A stretch of 64,000 bases of DNA from Aquabacterium soli (lineage in GTDB: Bacteria > Pseudomonadota > Gammaproteobacteria > Burkholderiales > Burkholderiaceae_C). Position numbers and translations under genes: made by a program. The DNA lies in NCBI RefSeq assembly GCF_003933735.1, contig NZ_RSED01000004.1, positions 239,967-303,966 on the forward strand, written 5' to 3'. Below are positions 18,128 to 27,599 of the stretch, in pieces. The notes beneath the pieces are model-generated. The model was not told where the DNA came from, made no database searches, and saw only the letters and a program-made list of their open reading frames with translations. The stretch's first letter is position 1, and every line of letters begins with the position of its first letter.

Positions 18128-19504
18128 ATGCACATTCACATCCTCGGCATCTGCGGGACGTTCATGGGCGGCGTCGCCGCCCTGGCGCGCGAAGCAGGCC
18201 ACAAGGTCACGGGTTGCGATGCGGGTGTCTACCCGCCCATGAGCGACCAGTTGCGGGCCCTGGGCATCGACCTGATCGAAGGTTATGGCCCTGAACAGAT
18301 CGAGCTCAAACCCGACCTGTTCGTGGTGGGCAATGTGGTCTCGCGCGGCAACCCCCTGATGGAAGCCATCCTCGACGCGGGCCTGCCCTACACCAGCGGC
18401 CCGCAGTGGCTCAGCGAGAACGTGCTGCGCGGCCGACATGTGCTGGCCGTGGCCGGCACGCACGGCAAGACCACCACCACCTCCATGCTGGCCTGGATTC
18501 TTGAGGATGCGGGCCACCAGCCTGGCTTCCTGGTCGGCGGCGTGCCCGAGAACTTCGGCGTGTCGGCCCGGTTGGGCCGCGTCGATGCTGAAAGCCGCCC
18601 GGCCACCGGCCACCCCTTCGTGATCGAGGCGGATGAATACGACACCGCCTTCTTCGACAAGCGCAGCAAGTTCGTGCACTACCGGCCGCGCACCGCCGTG
18701 CTGAACAACCTCGAGTTCGACCACGCCGACATCTTCCCCGACCTGGCCGCCATCGAGACGCAGTTCCACCACCTGGTGCGCACCGTGCCGCGCGGCGGCC
18801 GCCTGGTCGTCAATGCGCGCGAAGAAAATCTGCAGCGCGTGCTCGAGCGCGGCTGCTGGAGCGACGTGGCGCGCTTCGGCGTGCGCGGCGACACGCCCGG
18901 CTTCCGTGCCCGCGGCGAGCCGCATGCCTTCGATGTGATGAAGGCCGGCGTGCTGATCGGCCGCGTGGAATGGCCCCTGCTGGGCGAGCACAACCAGATG
19001 AATGCGCTGGCCGCCATCGCCGCGGCCGAAGACGCCGGCGTGGCACCGCAGGCTGCCTGCGAGGCCCTGTGCCGCTTCGCCAACGTCAAGCGCCGGCTGG
19101 AGCTGCGCGGCGAGGTGCGCGGCATCACCGTTTACGACGACTTCGCGCACCACCCCACGGCCATCCGCACCACGCTCGACGGCCTGCGCCGCAAGGTGGG
19201 GCCCGATCAGCGCATCCTGGCCGTGTTCGAACCCCGCTCCAACACCATGAAGCTGGGCACCATGAAAGCCCTGCTGCCGTGGTCACTGGAAGAAGCCGAT
19301 CTGGCCTTCTGCCACAGCGGCGGCCTGGGCTGGGACGCACACGAAGCCCTGCTGCCCATGGGCGACAAGGCCTTCGTGGCCGACACGATCGACGCGCTGG
19401 TGAACAAGGTGGTCAAGGCCGCCCAGCCCGGTGATCAGATCCTGTGCATGAGCAACGGCGGTTTCGGCGGCATCCACGACAAGCTGCTCAAGGCGCTGGG
19501 CTGA
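18128..19504 (+). CDS. mpl: UDP-N-acetylmuramate:L-alanyl-gamma-D-glutamyl-meso-diaminopimelate ligase (murein peptide ligase)
   Basis: Recycling ligase that joins the tripeptide released from old peptidoglycan to UDP-MurNAc, bypassing MurC, MurD and MurE. It has 458 residues with the three-domain Mur ligase plan: N-terminal HILGICGTFMGGVAALA, the ATP-binding loop GTHGKTTTTSML near residue 112, the EADEYDTAFFDKRSKF motif that is diagnostic of Mpl, and the C-terminal DDFAHHPTAI. It begins at ATG 18128, because the homology begins there. The 54-bp gap from hemL contains a possible own promoter. It runs towards the glycerophosphodiesterase gene on the other strand with the stops abutting. Confidence 0.96.
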   Translation: MHIHILGICGTFMGGVAALAREAGHKVTGCDAGVYPPMSDQLRALGIDLIEGYGPEQIELKPDLFVVGNVVSRGNPLMEAILDAGLPYTSGPQWLSENVLRGRHVLAVAGTHGKTTTTSMLAWILEDAGHQPGFLVGGVPENFGVSARLGRVDAESRPATGHPFVIEADEYDTAFFDKRSKFVHYRPRTAVLNNLEFDHADIFPDLAAIETQFHHLVRTVPRGGRLVVNAREENLQRVLERGCWSDVARFGVRGDTPGFRARGEPHAFDVMKAGVLIGRVEWPLLGEHNQMNALAAIAAAEDAGVAPQAACEALCRFANVKRRLELRGEVRGITVYDDFAHHPTAIRTTLDGLRRKVGPDQRILAVFEPRSNTMKLGTMKALLPWSLEEADLAFCHSGGLGWDAHEALLPMGDKAFVADTIDALVNKVVKAAQPGDQILCMSNGGFGGIHDKLLKALG

Positions 19505-20293
19505 TCACGCCGCCGGCACGGACCGCGGATCGAACAGGTCCACCCGGTCCGTGATCAGGCCGTCCAGTCCGTCCGCCCACAGGGCCTGCGCCCGCTCCGG
19601 CTCGTTGACCGTGTAGGTCAGCATGCGCAGCCCTGCGTCGTGGCCTTCGGCGATGCGGGCCGCGTTCAGGCCGGCGTGCTGCACCACCAGGGCGACACAA
19701 CCCAGCCCCTGCGCCAGCGCGACCGCGTTGGGCAGCCAGCGCTCCAGCAGCAGGGCCCGGGGCAATGATGGCTCTGTCTCACCGGCTGCCGCCAGGGCCA
19801 ATGGCTGGAAAGAGCTCAGCAGCGGCTTGACCGCCTCGCCGGCCCACAGCTTCGCCACCCGCCGTGCCACCACCTCGCCCGTGAGGCGCTCCGTGCCCGG
19901 GGTGGGCTTGATCTCCAGGTTCACCAGGTGCCCGCCAGCCCGCAGCCAGGCGGCCAACCTGTCCAGGTGCAGCAAGGGCTCGCCGACAAAGGGGGCGCTG
20001 TGCCACAGGCCCGCGTCCAGGCGCGACAGCTCATCCCAGCGCAAGGCCCCTGCCAGCCCGCGCCCGCTGGTCGTGCGCTCCAGCTCGGCATCGTGCAGCA
20101 GAAAGGCCTCGCCATCGGCGCTGAGCTTCACATCGCACTCGAACATCCGGAATCCGTAGGATGCCCCCCGCTCAAACGCCGCCAGCGTGTTCTCGGGCGC
20201 CAGCTTGCCCGCCCCGCGGTGGGCGATCCAGCGCGGGTAGGGCCAGGGCCCCTGAGGGGTGATTTCAGAGAGCGGATCCCTTGTCGTCTGCAT
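19505..20293 (-). CDS. ugpQ: glycerophosphodiester phosphodiesterase
   Basis: Hydrolyses glycerophosphodiesters (phospholipid headgroup debris) to glycerol-3-phosphate and an alcohol. GDPD-domain TIM barrel of 262 residues with the diagnostic IAHRGAGKLAPENTLAAF near the N-terminus, FECDVKLSADGEAFLLHD carrying the metal-binding Glu and Asp, and a metal-binding Glu in VNLEIKPTPGTE. There is no signal peptide, so it is probably cytoplasmic like E. coli UgpQ. ATG 20293 was chosen over ATG 20305 because GAGG lies 6 nt before it. The gene abuts mpl tail to tail. Confidence 0.93.
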   Translation of the reverse strand: MQTTRDPLSEITPQGPWPYPRWIAHRGAGKLAPENTLAAFERGASYGFRMFECDVKLSADGEAFLLHDAELERTTSGRGLAGALRWDELSRLDAGLWHSAPFVGEPLLHLDRLAAWLRAGGHLVNLEIKPTPGTERLTGEVVARRVAKLWAGEAVKPLLSSFQPLALAAAGETEPSLPRALLLERWLPNAVALAQGLGCVALVVQHAGLNAARIAEGHDAGLRMLTYTVNEPERAQALWADGLDGLITDRVDLFDPRSVPAA

Positions 20294-20484
20294 CAACGGC
20301 CTCATCTGCTGAACATGTTAGGACGCACTAGCTTAGCAAAGCCCCCTCCCCCCGGCAGCCAAGCGTTGCAGGCACGCGCCTGTGCCCCCGCCTCGGGGGC
20401 TGGCGAGGCCCCAATTCCGGTCAGGGCATGCCCTGCTGCGGTACCATCTCACCTCAGCCGCGAAAAACCACATTCCCCATCGCG

Positions 20485-20512
20485 TCCGGACGCAAACACT
20501 GTCTCCGGACGC
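20485..20512. repeat. direct repeat TCCGGACGC x2 upstream of the FAD/Fe-S dehydrogenase
   Basis: TCCGGACGC occurs at 20485-20493 and again at 20504-20512. Each copy contains the palindrome TCCGGA, and the copies are 19 bp apart, about two helical turns. The pair lies 45-72 bp before the ATG at 20557, where an operator would be expected. No regulator can be assigned. Confidence 0.35.
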
Positions 20513-20556
20513 TTGATCTTTTCAGTTTTCAGGCCCATTTCGCGACTGGCGCCCTC

Positions 20557-23500
20557 ATGAACGCACCCACCGAGCTGACCCACATGACCGCCCAGGCCAC
20601 CGACGGCCACGGCGACGGCCAACCCCGCCTGCGCGAGATCCCGTACAACTACACCTCGTTCTCAGACCGGGAAATCGTCCAGCGCCTGCTGGGCCAGCGC
20701 GCCTGGGAACTGCTCAGCCTGCTGCGCACCGAGCGCCAGACCGGCCGTTCCGCCCGCATGCTCTACGAGGTGCTGGGCGACATCTGGGTGGTGCAGCGCA
20801 ATCCCTACCTGCAGGACGACCTGCTGGACAACCCCAAGCGCCGCGGCCAGTTGATCGACGCCCTGCACCACCGCCTGGGCGAGGTCGACAAGCGCCGCAA
20901 CCCCTCGGTCGATGCCACCGCCGATGCCTCGCGCGACGCCCTGGTCGGCGAACTGCTGACCGCCGCCCGTGCCTGCGTGGACCGCTTCGCCAAGGCCTTC
21001 GAGCAGATGGGCACCCTGCGCGAACGCACCACCAAGGTGCTGGGCAAGGTCACCGCCAAGGACAACATCAAGTTCGACGGCCTGAGCCGTGTCTCGCACG
21101 TGACCGACGCCACCGACTGGCGCGTCGAGTACCCCTTCGTCGTGCTCACGCCCGACACCGAAGAAGAAATGGCCGCCCTGGTCAAGGGCTGCGTGGATCT
21201 GGACCTGACCATCATCCCCCGTGGGGGCGGCACCGGCTACACCGGCGGCGCCGTGCCGCTCACTTGGCGCAGCGCGGTGATCAACACCGAAAAGCTCGAG
21301 CAGATGACCGAGGTCGAGATGGTCACGCTGCCCGGCATGGACCACCCCGTGGCCACCGTGTGGACAGGTGCCGGCGTGGTCACGCAGCGCGTGGCCGATG
21401 CGGCCGAGCGCGCGGGCTTCGTCTTCGCGGTCGACCCCACCTCGGCCGAAGCCAGCTGCGTGGGCGGCAACGTCGCCATGAACGCCGGCGGCAAGAAGGC
21501 CGTGCTGTGGGGCACCGCCCTGGACAACCTGGCCAGCTGGCGCATGGTCACGCCCGATGCGCAGTGGCTGGAAGTCGTCCGGCTGAACCACAACATGGGC
21601 AAGATCCATGATGTGGACGTGGCCAGCTTCGAGCTGCGCTACTTCCAGCCCGACGGCAAGACGCCCATCCGCACCGAGCGCCTGGAGATCCCCGGCCGCA
21701 TCTTCCGCAAGGAAGGCCTGGGCAAGGACGTCACCGACAAGTTCCTCGCCGGCCTGCCCGGCATCCAGAAGGAAGGCTGCGACGGCCTGATCACCAGCTG
21801 CCGCTGGGTGGTGCACCGCATGCCCAAGCACACCCGCACCGTGTGCCTGGAGTTCTTCGGCAACCCGAAGGACTGCGTGCCCTCGATCGTCGAGATCAAG
21901 GACTTCATGTTCAACGAGATGAAGCAGCCTGGCGGCGCCATCCTCGCGGGGCTTGAACACCTTGATGACCGCTACCTGCGCGCGGTGGGCTATGCCACCA
22001 AGAGCAAGCGCAACGTGGGCGGCAACGGCCTTCCCAAGATGGTGCTGATCGGCGACATCGTCGGCGACGACGAAGACCGCGTGGCCCGCGCCACCAGCGA
22101 GGTCATCCGCCTGGCCAACGGCCGCTCGGGCGAAGGCTTCGTGGCCGTGAGCGCCGACGCCCGCAAGAAGTTCTGGGCCGACCGCAAGCGCACCGCCGCC
22201 ATCGCCAAGCACACCAACGCCTTCAAGGTGAACGAAGACGTGGTGATCCCGCTGCCGCGCATGGGCGAGTACACCCTGGGCATCGAGCGCATCAACATCG
22301 AACTGAGCCTGCGCAACAAGCTGGCCCTGGTCGACGCGCTGGAGGCCTTCTTCAAGACCGGCAACCTGCCCCTGGGCAAGGTCGAGGATTCCTCCGAGCT
22401 GCCCAGCCCCGAACAACTGGGCGAGAAGGTCAAGGCCGCGCTGGCCCACCTGGCCCAGGTGCGCGAGCGCTGGCAGTTCCTGCACGACCGCATCGACGTG
22501 CCCCTGAGCGTGGCGGGCGATCACCTGGTGGCCCTGGGCTACGAGCAGCACCGCGACGGCACCTACCCGGTGCAGGATGGCGACACCGTCTTCAACCTGC
22601 TGCAGACGTGGAGCATCCGGGTCAGCTGGAAGAAGGAGATCCGCGACGAACTCGCCAAGGTCTTCAACGGCGCGGCGCTGGCCCCCATCGTCGACGAGCT
22701 CAAGCGCATCCACAAACAGGTGCTGCGTGGCCGCGTGTGGGTGGCCCTGCACATGCACGCCGGCGACGGCAACGTGCACACCAACATCCCGGTCAACAGC
22801 GACAACTACGAGATGCTGCAGACGGCCCACGAGGCCGTGGCGCGCATCATGAAGCTGGCGCGCGACCTGGACGGCGTGATCTCGGGCGAGCACGGCATCG
22901 GCATCACCAAGCTGGAGTTCCTGACCGACGACGAGATGCAGGCCTTCACGGACTACAAGCTGCGCGTCGACCCGCAGGGCCGCTTCAACAAGGGCAAGCT
23001 GCTGCGCGGCTCGCACCTCAAGGCCTTGGGCGATGACGTGCATGCCGCCGACCTGACGGAGGCCTACACGCCCTCGTTCGGTCTGATGGGGCACGAGTCG
23101 CTGATCATGCAGCAGAGCGACATCGGCGACATCGCCGCCAGCTTCAAGGACTGCTTGCGCTGCGGCAAGTGCAAGCCCGTGTGCGCCACCCACGTGCCGC
23201 GCGCCAACCTGCTGTACAGCCCGCGCAACAAGATCCTGGCCACCTCGCTGCTGATCGAGGCCTTCCTGTACGAAGAGCAGACGCGCCGTGGTGTGTCCAT
23301 CAAGCATTGGTCGGAGTTCGAGGACGTGGCCGACCACTGCACGGTCTGCCACAAGTGCCTGACGCCCTGCCCCGTGAACATCGACTTCGGCGACGTGTCG
23401 ATGAACATGCGCAACCTGCTCAACAAGCTGGGCAAGAAGTCGTTCAGGCCCGCGGCCAAGGCCGGCATGCTGATGCTCAACACCAACAACCCGCAGACGA

Positions 23501-24564
23501 TCAAGATCGTCCGCTCGGCGCTGGTGGACGTGGCCATGCCGCTGCAGCGCCTGGGCAATGAGGTGCTCAAGCTGGCCGCGCGCAAGCAGACCAACGCGCC
23601 CCCCGCCTCGGTCGGCACCGCGCCGATCAAGGAACAGATCGTCCACTTCATCAACAAGAAGATGCCGGGCGGTCTGCCCAAGAAGACCGCCCGCGCCCTG
23701 CTGGACATCGAGGACAAGGACTACGTCCCCATCATCCGCGACCCCAAGCAGACCACGGCCGACACCGAGGCGGTGTTCTATTTCCCTGGTTGCGGCTCGG
23801 AGCGCCTGTTCAGCCAGGTGGGCCTGGCCACGCAGGCCATGCTGTGGCATGCGGGCGTGCAGACCGTGCTGCCGCCGGGCTACCTGTGCTGCGGCTACCC
23901 GCAGCGCGGCGCCGGCCAGTTCGACACGGCCGAGAAGATGATCACCGACAACCGGGTGCTGTTCCACCGCGTGGCCAACACGCTGAACTACCTGGACATC
24001 AAGACCGTGGTCGTGTCCTGCGGCACCTGCTATGACCAGCTGCAGGGCTACCAGTTCGACAAGATCTTCCCGGGCTGCCGCATCATCGACATCCATGAGT
24101 ACCTGCTGGAAAAGGGCATCACGCTGCAAGGCAAGGAAGCCTTCCTGTACCACGACCCCTGCCACAGCCCCATGAAGCTGCAGGACCCGATGAAGACGGT
24201 GAAGGCGCTGGTGGGCGAGAACGTGCTCAAGTCGGACCGCTGCTGCGGCGAGGCCGGCACGCTGGCCGTCAGCCGCCCCGATGTGTCCACCCAGGTGCGC
24301 TTCCGCAAGGAAGAAGAGATTCGCAAGGGCGAGGCCGAGCTGCGCGGCCAGGGCCTTCTCGGCGCCAAGGACAACGTCAAGATCCTGACCTCGTGCCCGG
24401 CCTGCCTGCAGGGCCTGAGCCGCTATGGCGAGGACACCCAGAACGGCCTGCTCGAGGCCGACTACATCGTCGTGGAGATGGCGCGCCAGATACTGGGCGA
24501 GAACTGGATGCCCGATTACGTCAAGCGCGCCAACGAAGGCGGCATCGAACGCGTGCTGGTGTGA
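20557..24564 (+). CDS. DUF3683/FAD-binding/4Fe-4S/CCG-domain dehydrogenase (D-lactate or glycolate dehydrogenase-like)
   Basis: A 1335-residue enzyme that joins in one chain what glycolate or D-lactate oxidases spread over several subunits. An N-terminal DUF3683-type region (about 25-110) precedes an FAD_binding_4 domain with [13 protein letters not shown] near residue 222, and an FAD-oxidase C-terminal domain with [14 protein letters not shown] near 732. Then come two 4Fe-4S motifs ([11 protein letters not shown] near 866, [13 protein letters not shown] near 928) and two cysteine-rich CCG domains ([10 protein letters not shown] and CCGYPQRG around 1076-1115; HDPCH and CCGEAGT around 1199-1235). 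The CCG module resembles GlpC, GlcF and heterodisulfide reductase, so electrons probably pass to the quinone pool. The 2-hydroxyacid substrate cannot be named. ATG 20557 was chosen; 43 upstream codons lack homology. Confidence 0.88.
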   Translation: MNAPTELTHMTAQATDGHGDGQPRLREIPYNYTSFSDREIVQRLLGQRAWELLSLLRTERQTGRSARMLYEVLGDIWVVQRNPYLQDDLLDNPKRRGQLIDALHHRLGEVDKRRNPSVDATADASRDALVGELLTAARACVDRFAKAFEQMGTLRERTTKVLGKVTAKDNIKFDGLSRVSHVTDATDWRVEYPFVVLTPDTEEEMAALVKGCVDLDLTIIPRGGGTGYTGGAVPLTWRSAVINTEKLEQMTEVEMVTLPGMDHPVATVWTGAGVVTQRVADAAERAGFVFAVDPTSAEASCVGGNVAMNAGGKKAVLWGTALDNLASWRMVTPDAQWLEVVRLNHNMGKIHDVDVASFELRYFQPDGKTPIRTERLEIPGRIFRKEGLGKDVTDKFLAGLPGIQKEGCDGLITSCRWVVHRMPKHTRTVCLEFFGNPKDCVPSIVEIKDFMFNEMKQPGGAILAGLEHLDDRYLRAVGYATKSKRNVGGNGLPKMVLIGDIVGDDEDRVARATSEVIRLANGRSGEGFVAVSADARKKFWADRKRTAAIAKHTNAFKVNEDVVIPLPRMGEYTLGIERINIELSLRNKLALVDALEAFFKTGNLPLGKVEDSSELPSPEQLGEKVKAALAHLAQVRERWQFLHDRIDVPLSVAGDHLVALGYEQHRDGTYPVQDGDTVFNLLQTWSIRVSWKKEIRDELAKVFNGAALAPIVDELKRIHKQVLRGRVWVALHMHAGDGNVHTNIPVNSDNYEMLQTAHEAVARIMKLARDLDGVISGEHGIGITKLEFLTDDEMQAFTDYKLRVDPQGRFNKGKLLRGSHLKALGDDVHAADLTEAYTPSFGLMGHESLIMQQSDIGDIAASFKDCLRCGKCKPVCATHVPRANLLYSPRNKILATSLLIEAFLYEEQTRRGVSIKHWSEFEDVADHCTVCHKCLTPCPVNIDFGDVSMNMRNLLNKLGKKSFRPAAKAGMLMLNTNNPQTIKIVRSALVDVAMPLQRLGNEVLKLAARKQTNAPPASVGTAPIKEQIVHFINKKMPGGLPKKTARALLDIEDKDYVPIIRDPKQTTADTEAVFYFPGCGSERLFSQVGLATQAMLWHAGVQTVLPPGYLCCGYPQRGAGQFDTAEKMITDNRVLFHRVANTLNYLDIKTVVVSCGTCYDQLQGYQFDKIFPGCRIIDIHEYLLEKGITLQGKEAFLYHDPCHSPMKLQDPMKTVKALVGENVLKSDRCCGEAGTLAVSRPDVSTQVRFRKEEEIRKGEAELRGQGLLGAKDNVKILTSCPACLQGLSRYGEDTQNGLLEADYIVVEMARQILGENWMPDYVKRANEGGIERVLV

Positions 24565-24577
24565 GGCGCCCGGTACC

Positions 24578-25027
24578 GTGACCATCATGGGACAGCTGGA
24601 CACCACGCGCCGGGCCGGTTGCGAGCTGTGCGAACAGCCGGGCGGCGTGCTCGTGGCACGCACGGCCGATCTGCGCGTGGTGCGCGTGAACGACGCGCTG
24701 CACCCGGGCTTCTACCGCGTGATCTGGAACGACCACGTGGCCGAGTTCAGCGATCTGTCCCAGCCAGAGCGCGTGCGCTGCATGGACGCCATCGCCCTGG
24801 TCGAATCACTGATGCGCATGCACCTGCAACCGCTGAAGATGAACGTGGCCAGCCTGGGCAACATGGTGCCGCACCTGCACTGGCACCTGATCGCCCGCTA
24901 CCGCGACGACCCGCACTTCCCTCAGCCGATCTGGGGCACGCAGCAGCGTGAGGCCCCCACCGACCTGCCTTTCGATCCGGCCAAGCTGCCGGAGCTGGAT
25001 GGGCAGATCAAGCTCAGCCTGGCCTGA
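24578..25027 (+). CDS. HIT-family nucleotide-binding protein
   Basis: Histidine-triad hydrolase or transferase family protein of about 149 residues; members cleave nucleoside phosphoramidates or polyphosphates. The triad HLHWHLIAR is near residue 99, with the family spacing, and a Cys pair (CELCEQ) at the N-terminus is common in this subgroup. It follows the large dehydrogenase by 13 bp on the same strand. The start is ambiguous: GTG 24578 has GAGG 11 nt upstream, ATG 24587 has no Shine-Dalgarno. A strong terminator follows the stop, closing the transcript. Confidence 0.88.
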   Translation: MTIMGQLDTTRRAGCELCEQPGGVLVARTADLRVVRVNDALHPGFYRVIWNDHVAEFSDLSQPERVRCMDAIALVESLMRMHLQPLKMNVASLGNMVPHLHWHLIARYRDDPHFPQPIWGTQQREAPTDLPFDPAKLPELDGQIKLSLA

Positions 25028-25034
25028 AAAAAAC

Positions 25035-25060
25035 AAAAGCCTCCTGACGGAGGCTTTTTT
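25035..25060. terminator. bidirectional rho-independent terminator
   Basis: AAAAGCCTCC-TGAC-GGAGGCTTTT forms a 10-bp stem with a 4-nt loop; a T-run follows on the plus strand and an A-run precedes it, so it can stop both the HIT gene transcript and the converging Sel1-like gene. Confidence 0.88.
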
Positions 25061-25088
25061 GATGAGCGGCAGGCAGAACCCGCCCTGA

Positions 25089-25673
25089 TCACTTGCGCAC
25101 GTGGTCCAACACCGTGGGCGTCACGTAACCCAGCGCCACGGCCCGGGCCTCGTACTGCGAGGCCAGCACCGGCTGGTCCTGGGTGCGGAAGTGCAGTGCC
25201 AGCTCGTAAGCGGCTTTTTCGTGCCCCAGCGTGGCGGCGTATTGCAGCCAGCCCACATAGCGGCTGCCAGCCTTGTCGCCACCAGACTGCTTGTAGGCAT
25301 GGGCCAGGCGCACAGCAGCGGCCGGGTCGCCCAGAGCAGCCTTGCGCAGATCATCCTTGACCGGCGTGGGCAGCAGATCAGCCTGGAAGGCGCCGCGGTA
25401 CAGGCGCACATCGCTGCGGCTCAGCACCTGTGCCGTGCCGGAAGCGCGCTCGTAAAGGGCGCGAGCAGCGTCTGCCCAGTCACCGTTCGGGTAGCGCCGC
25501 AGGTAGTCCCCGGCCGCCTGGACGATGTCTGCAGGCCACAGAGCTTCCTGCATCGACTGCCGCAGGCTGGTCTCGGTCGTTGCGGGTTCTGCCACGGCGG
25601 TGGCGGCATGCGCCACGCCGGCCACACAGGCCAGGCCGAGCACACAGGAAGCAACAACATTCTTGATCATCAT
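25089..25673 (-). CDS. secreted Sel1-like repeat protein, paralog 1
   Basis: Secreted or periplasmic protein of 194 residues with a signal peptide ending at about residue 23 (ASCVLGLACVAGVAHA). The mature part is helical. Residues about 110-190 look like Sel1/TPR-type helical repeats: ALGDPAAAVRLAHAYK, then AATLGHEKAAYELALHF, then ASQYEARAVALGY. No catalytic motif is present. It is a tandem paralog of 25799-26383: both are exactly 194 residues, share LWPAD(I/L)VQ, a VLSR(S/G)DV motif and the identical ending LDHVRK. The pair lies downstream of a Che operon, but involvement in chemotaxis is only inferred from position. GGGGGA lies 5 nt before the ATG; a second ATG follows immediately. Confidence 0.78.
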   Translation of the reverse strand: MMIKNVVASCVLGLACVAGVAHAATAVAEPATTETSLRQSMQEALWPADIVQAAGDYLRRYPNGDWADAARALYERASGTAQVLSRSDVRLYRGAFQADLLPTPVKDDLRKAALGDPAAAVRLAHAYKQSGGDKAGSRYVGWLQYAATLGHEKAAYELALHFRTQDQPVLASQYEARAVALGYVTPTVLDHVRK

Positions 25674-25743
25674 GGCAATCCCCCAAAAGGGCCGTCGATG
25701 AAAGAAGTGTTGCAGATCCCCTCGTAAATGGGGGTAACCGCCG

Positions 25744-25757
25744 CGGTACTAGTACCG
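25744..25757. promoter_or_regulatory. 14-bp perfect palindrome between the two Sel1-like genes
   Basis: CGGTACTAGTACCG is a perfect dyad about 75-90 bp before the ATG of paralog 1, a typical operator position. Palindromes centred on CTAG are common targets of LuxR/NarL-type dimers, but no regulator can be named from the sequence. No matching copy was found before paralog 2. Confidence 0.35.
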
Positions 25758-25765
25758 TTTTGCCG

Positions 25766-25787
25766 CCATCTGCAGGTTGACAGATGG
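25766..25787 (-). terminator. weak stem-loop after Sel1-like paralog 2
   Basis: A perfect 7-bp inverted repeat CCATCTG/CAGATGG with an 8-nt loop lies just after the stop of paralog 2. On the minus strand it is followed by CGGCAAAA rather than a T-run, so it is at best a weak terminator, or a 3' end stabiliser. Confidence 0.3.
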
Positions 25788-25798
25788 GTTTTCCGTGA

Positions 25799-26383
25799 CT
25801 ATTTACGGACGTGGTCGAGCGCAAGCGGGGGGTTGTAGCCCAGGCTGACGGCGCGTGCCTCGTATTGGGAGGCCAGCGCGGGCTGCCCTTCCTTGCGGAA
25901 ATACAGTGCCAGCTCGTAGGAGGCCGGTGCACTGCCCAGCACGGAGGCGAACTGCATCCAGCCCACGTAGCGGTTCTGATCCTGCGTGAGCCCGCCTTCA
26001 CCCTTCTGGTACCTGTAGGCCAGGCGCAGGGCTGCGGCCTGGCTGCCGAGTGCGGCTTCGCGGATCTCATCGTTGATGGACGCCGCTTCACCAGTGCCCT
26101 GGAAAGCGCTGCGGTAAAGGTGCACATCGCCGCGGCTGAGCACGCGCACCGAATCCGTGGCACGCCTTTGCCAGTTGCGCGCCACATCCGCCCAGGGGCC
26201 GCGGGGATACTGCTGCAAGTATTGGCCGGTCAGTTGCACGAGATCGGCCGGCCACAAGGCCTGCAGGGCCGCCACACGCGCCTCGGTCTCGCTGCCATCG
26301 ACCGTCCGAGCTTGCTGGGCCTGCGCGTGGCCCACGCACAGGGCCACGCCCAGCACCACCGAGGCAAAGACGTTCTTGGACAC
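25799..26383 (-). CDS. secreted Sel1-like repeat protein, paralog 2
   Basis: Second copy of the tandem pair, 194 residues, with a signal peptide (FASVVLGVALCVGHAQA). The mature part has the same plan as paralog 1: an N-terminal helical segment with LWPADLVQLTGQYLQQYP, VLSRGDVHLYRSAF in the middle, then Sel1-like helices ending in ASQYEARAVSLGY and LDHVRK. The start is GTG 26383, because GGAG lies 7 nt before it and it gives a clean signal peptide; an ATG at 26425 would add 14 Arg/Cys-rich residues. The copies are diverged, so the duplication is not recent. Function is unknown. Confidence 0.78.
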   Translation of the reverse strand: MSKNVFASVVLGVALCVGHAQAQQARTVDGSETEARVAALQALWPADLVQLTGQYLQQYPRGPWADVARNWQRRATDSVRVLSRGDVHLYRSAFQGTGEAASINDEIREAALGSQAAALRLAYRYQKGEGGLTQDQNRYVGWMQFASVLGSAPASYELALYFRKEGQPALASQYEARAVSLGYNPPLALDHVRK

Positions 26384-26546
26384 GCGCGATCTCCGTCTGC
26401 AACAACACATGGGGGATCTTGCCACGCCTGCAACAGGCCGTGTCCGCCATCCACCTGTTCCGACAGGTCATGCACCTAGGCTGAAGGGCAGGGTTGCCCC
26501 TGCCTGTGTCGGGAGATCGCCGCACCGCCTCACGACGGTGCCCGCG

Positions 26547-27014
26547 TCACTTGTAGATACCGCCGCAGACCACCGTCTGCTCGAGCCTCTCGCAGTACAT
26601 GCTCTTGGGCTCGATCTTCTTGGTTTCGGGGTTGGTGAACTTGTAGTCCTGCCAGAAGCTGGGCTGCTTCTGGGCCATCTCGACACGCTCCTTCACGAAG
26701 GGCTTGCCATCGATGTCCTTGAGGTCGATGAGGTTCTTGCCCACCATCTTGGTGTTGGCACCATGGGCCTTCACCGTGCCATCCAGGCCGTAGACCACCA
26801 GGTAGAGGTCGCGGTCGTGGAAGTCCTTGTTGTCCTTGTCGATGATGGCGGCGTAGGTCTTGTCGGCCCCCTGCCCCTTGATCTGCGTCACACCCTTCTT
26901 GACCATTGCGATGGCGTCATCCTTGTTCGCACCGCCATCGGCCGCGTGGGCCGGCATCATCACCACGAGCGCGGCGCACAGGGCCGCGCCAACCACACCA
27001 GAGACCGTCTTCAT
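26547..27014 (-). CDS. periplasmic single Cache-domain protein
   Basis: A 155-residue secreted protein: signal peptide (AALCAALVVMMPAHA, cleavage near residue 24) followed by one Cache-type sensor domain, recognised from YAAIIDKDNKDFHDRDLYLVVYGLDG, AHGANTKMVGKNLIDLKDIDGKPF and a FWQDYKF strand. There is no transmembrane anchor after the signal peptide, no HAMP and no kinase or receptor module, so it can bind a ligand but needs a partner to signal. Two Cys near the C-terminus (CERL and VCGG) could form a disulfide. It lies 85 bp downstream of cheW, the place where many Che operons encode a receptor. A good AGGAG lies 7 nt before the ATG. Confidence 0.83.
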   Translation of the reverse strand: MKTVSGVVGAALCAALVVMMPAHAADGGANKDDAIAMVKKGVTQIKGQGADKTYAAIIDKDNKDFHDRDLYLVVYGLDGTVKAHGANTKMVGKNLIDLKDIDGKPFVKERVEMAQKQPSFWQDYKFTNPETKKIEPKSMYCERLEQTVVCGGIYK

Positions 27015-27070
27015 GTCGTTTCTCCTGCGGGATACAAGGGGCAGCGCGCCCCGGGGTTGGATGCGAAATA

Positions 27071-27094
27071 GAAAAGGGCCCGTTGCCGGGCCCT
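27071..27094 (-). terminator. rho-independent terminator after cheW
   Basis: AGGGCCCG-TTGC-CGGGCCCT is a perfect 8-bp stem; on the minus strand it is followed by TTTTCTATTTC. It lies just after the cheW stop, so the Cache gene and the Sel1-like genes are probably separate or only weakly read through from the Che operon. Confidence 0.75.
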
Positions 27095-27099
27095 GGTGT

Positions 27100-27576
27100 T
27101 CAGTCGATCAGGCCCATGTCAGGGCTCATCAGCATGCTTTCGATGTCCAGCAGGATCACCATGCGCTCGCCCACCTGGGCCAGGCCGCGGATGTAGGTGG
27201 CATCGATGGCCGAGGACATCTCGGGGGCAGAGCGGATCGCCTCGGCCGGGATCTCCATCACGTCGCTGACGGAATCGACCACGGTGCCGATGGTGCGCTG
27301 ACCGATGTGCAGCACGATGGTGACCGTGAAGCTGTTGTACTCGCTGGACGAGCAGCCGAAACGCATGCGCAAATCTACGATGGGCACGATGGTGCCGCGC
27401 AGGTTGACCACACCCTTGAGGAAGTGCGGCGCATTGGCGATGCGGGTCGGGTTCTCGTAGCCGCGGATTTCCTGCACCTTCAGGATGTCGATGCCGTACT
27501 CTTCGTCACCCAGCCGGAAGGTGAGGTACTCGCGTGCCAGGCTGGTCTGCACGTCGATCTTTTCCATCATGCCCAT
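27100..27576 (-). CDS. cheW: chemotaxis adaptor CheW
   Basis: Adaptor that links receptors to CheA in the chemosensory array. It has 158 residues, one CheW domain; LTFRLGDEEYGIDILKVQEI and APHFLKGVVNLRGTIVPIVD are the family signatures. It follows cheA by 23 bp. AGGAG lies 10 nt before the ATG. It is clearly a different copy from PilI and belongs to the CheA-CheY system of this operon. Confidence 0.95.
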   Translation of the reverse strand: MGMMEKIDVQTSLAREYLTFRLGDEEYGIDILKVQEIRGYENPTRIANAPHFLKGVVNLRGTIVPIVDLRMRFGCSSSEYNSFTVTIVLHIGQRTIGTVVDSVSDVMEIPAEAIRSAPEMSSAIDATYIRGLAQVGERMVILLDIESMLMSPDMGLID

Positions 27577-27599
27577 GGCGTGTGTTCTCCTAATGCTGA

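Noticed and set aside
16541..19153. 870-codon frame opposite hemL and mpl
   Set aside because: Covers two unambiguous genes on the other strand; composition typical of an antisense shadow.
20662..24663. 1333-codon open frame opposite the large dehydrogenase
   Set aside because: Antisense shadow with His/Val/Leu-rich composition and no recognisable motif.
26486..26507. GGCAGGG/CCCTGCC hairpin after the Cache gene as a terminator
   Set aside because: The stem is real but is not followed by a T-run on the minus strand, so I did not call it.
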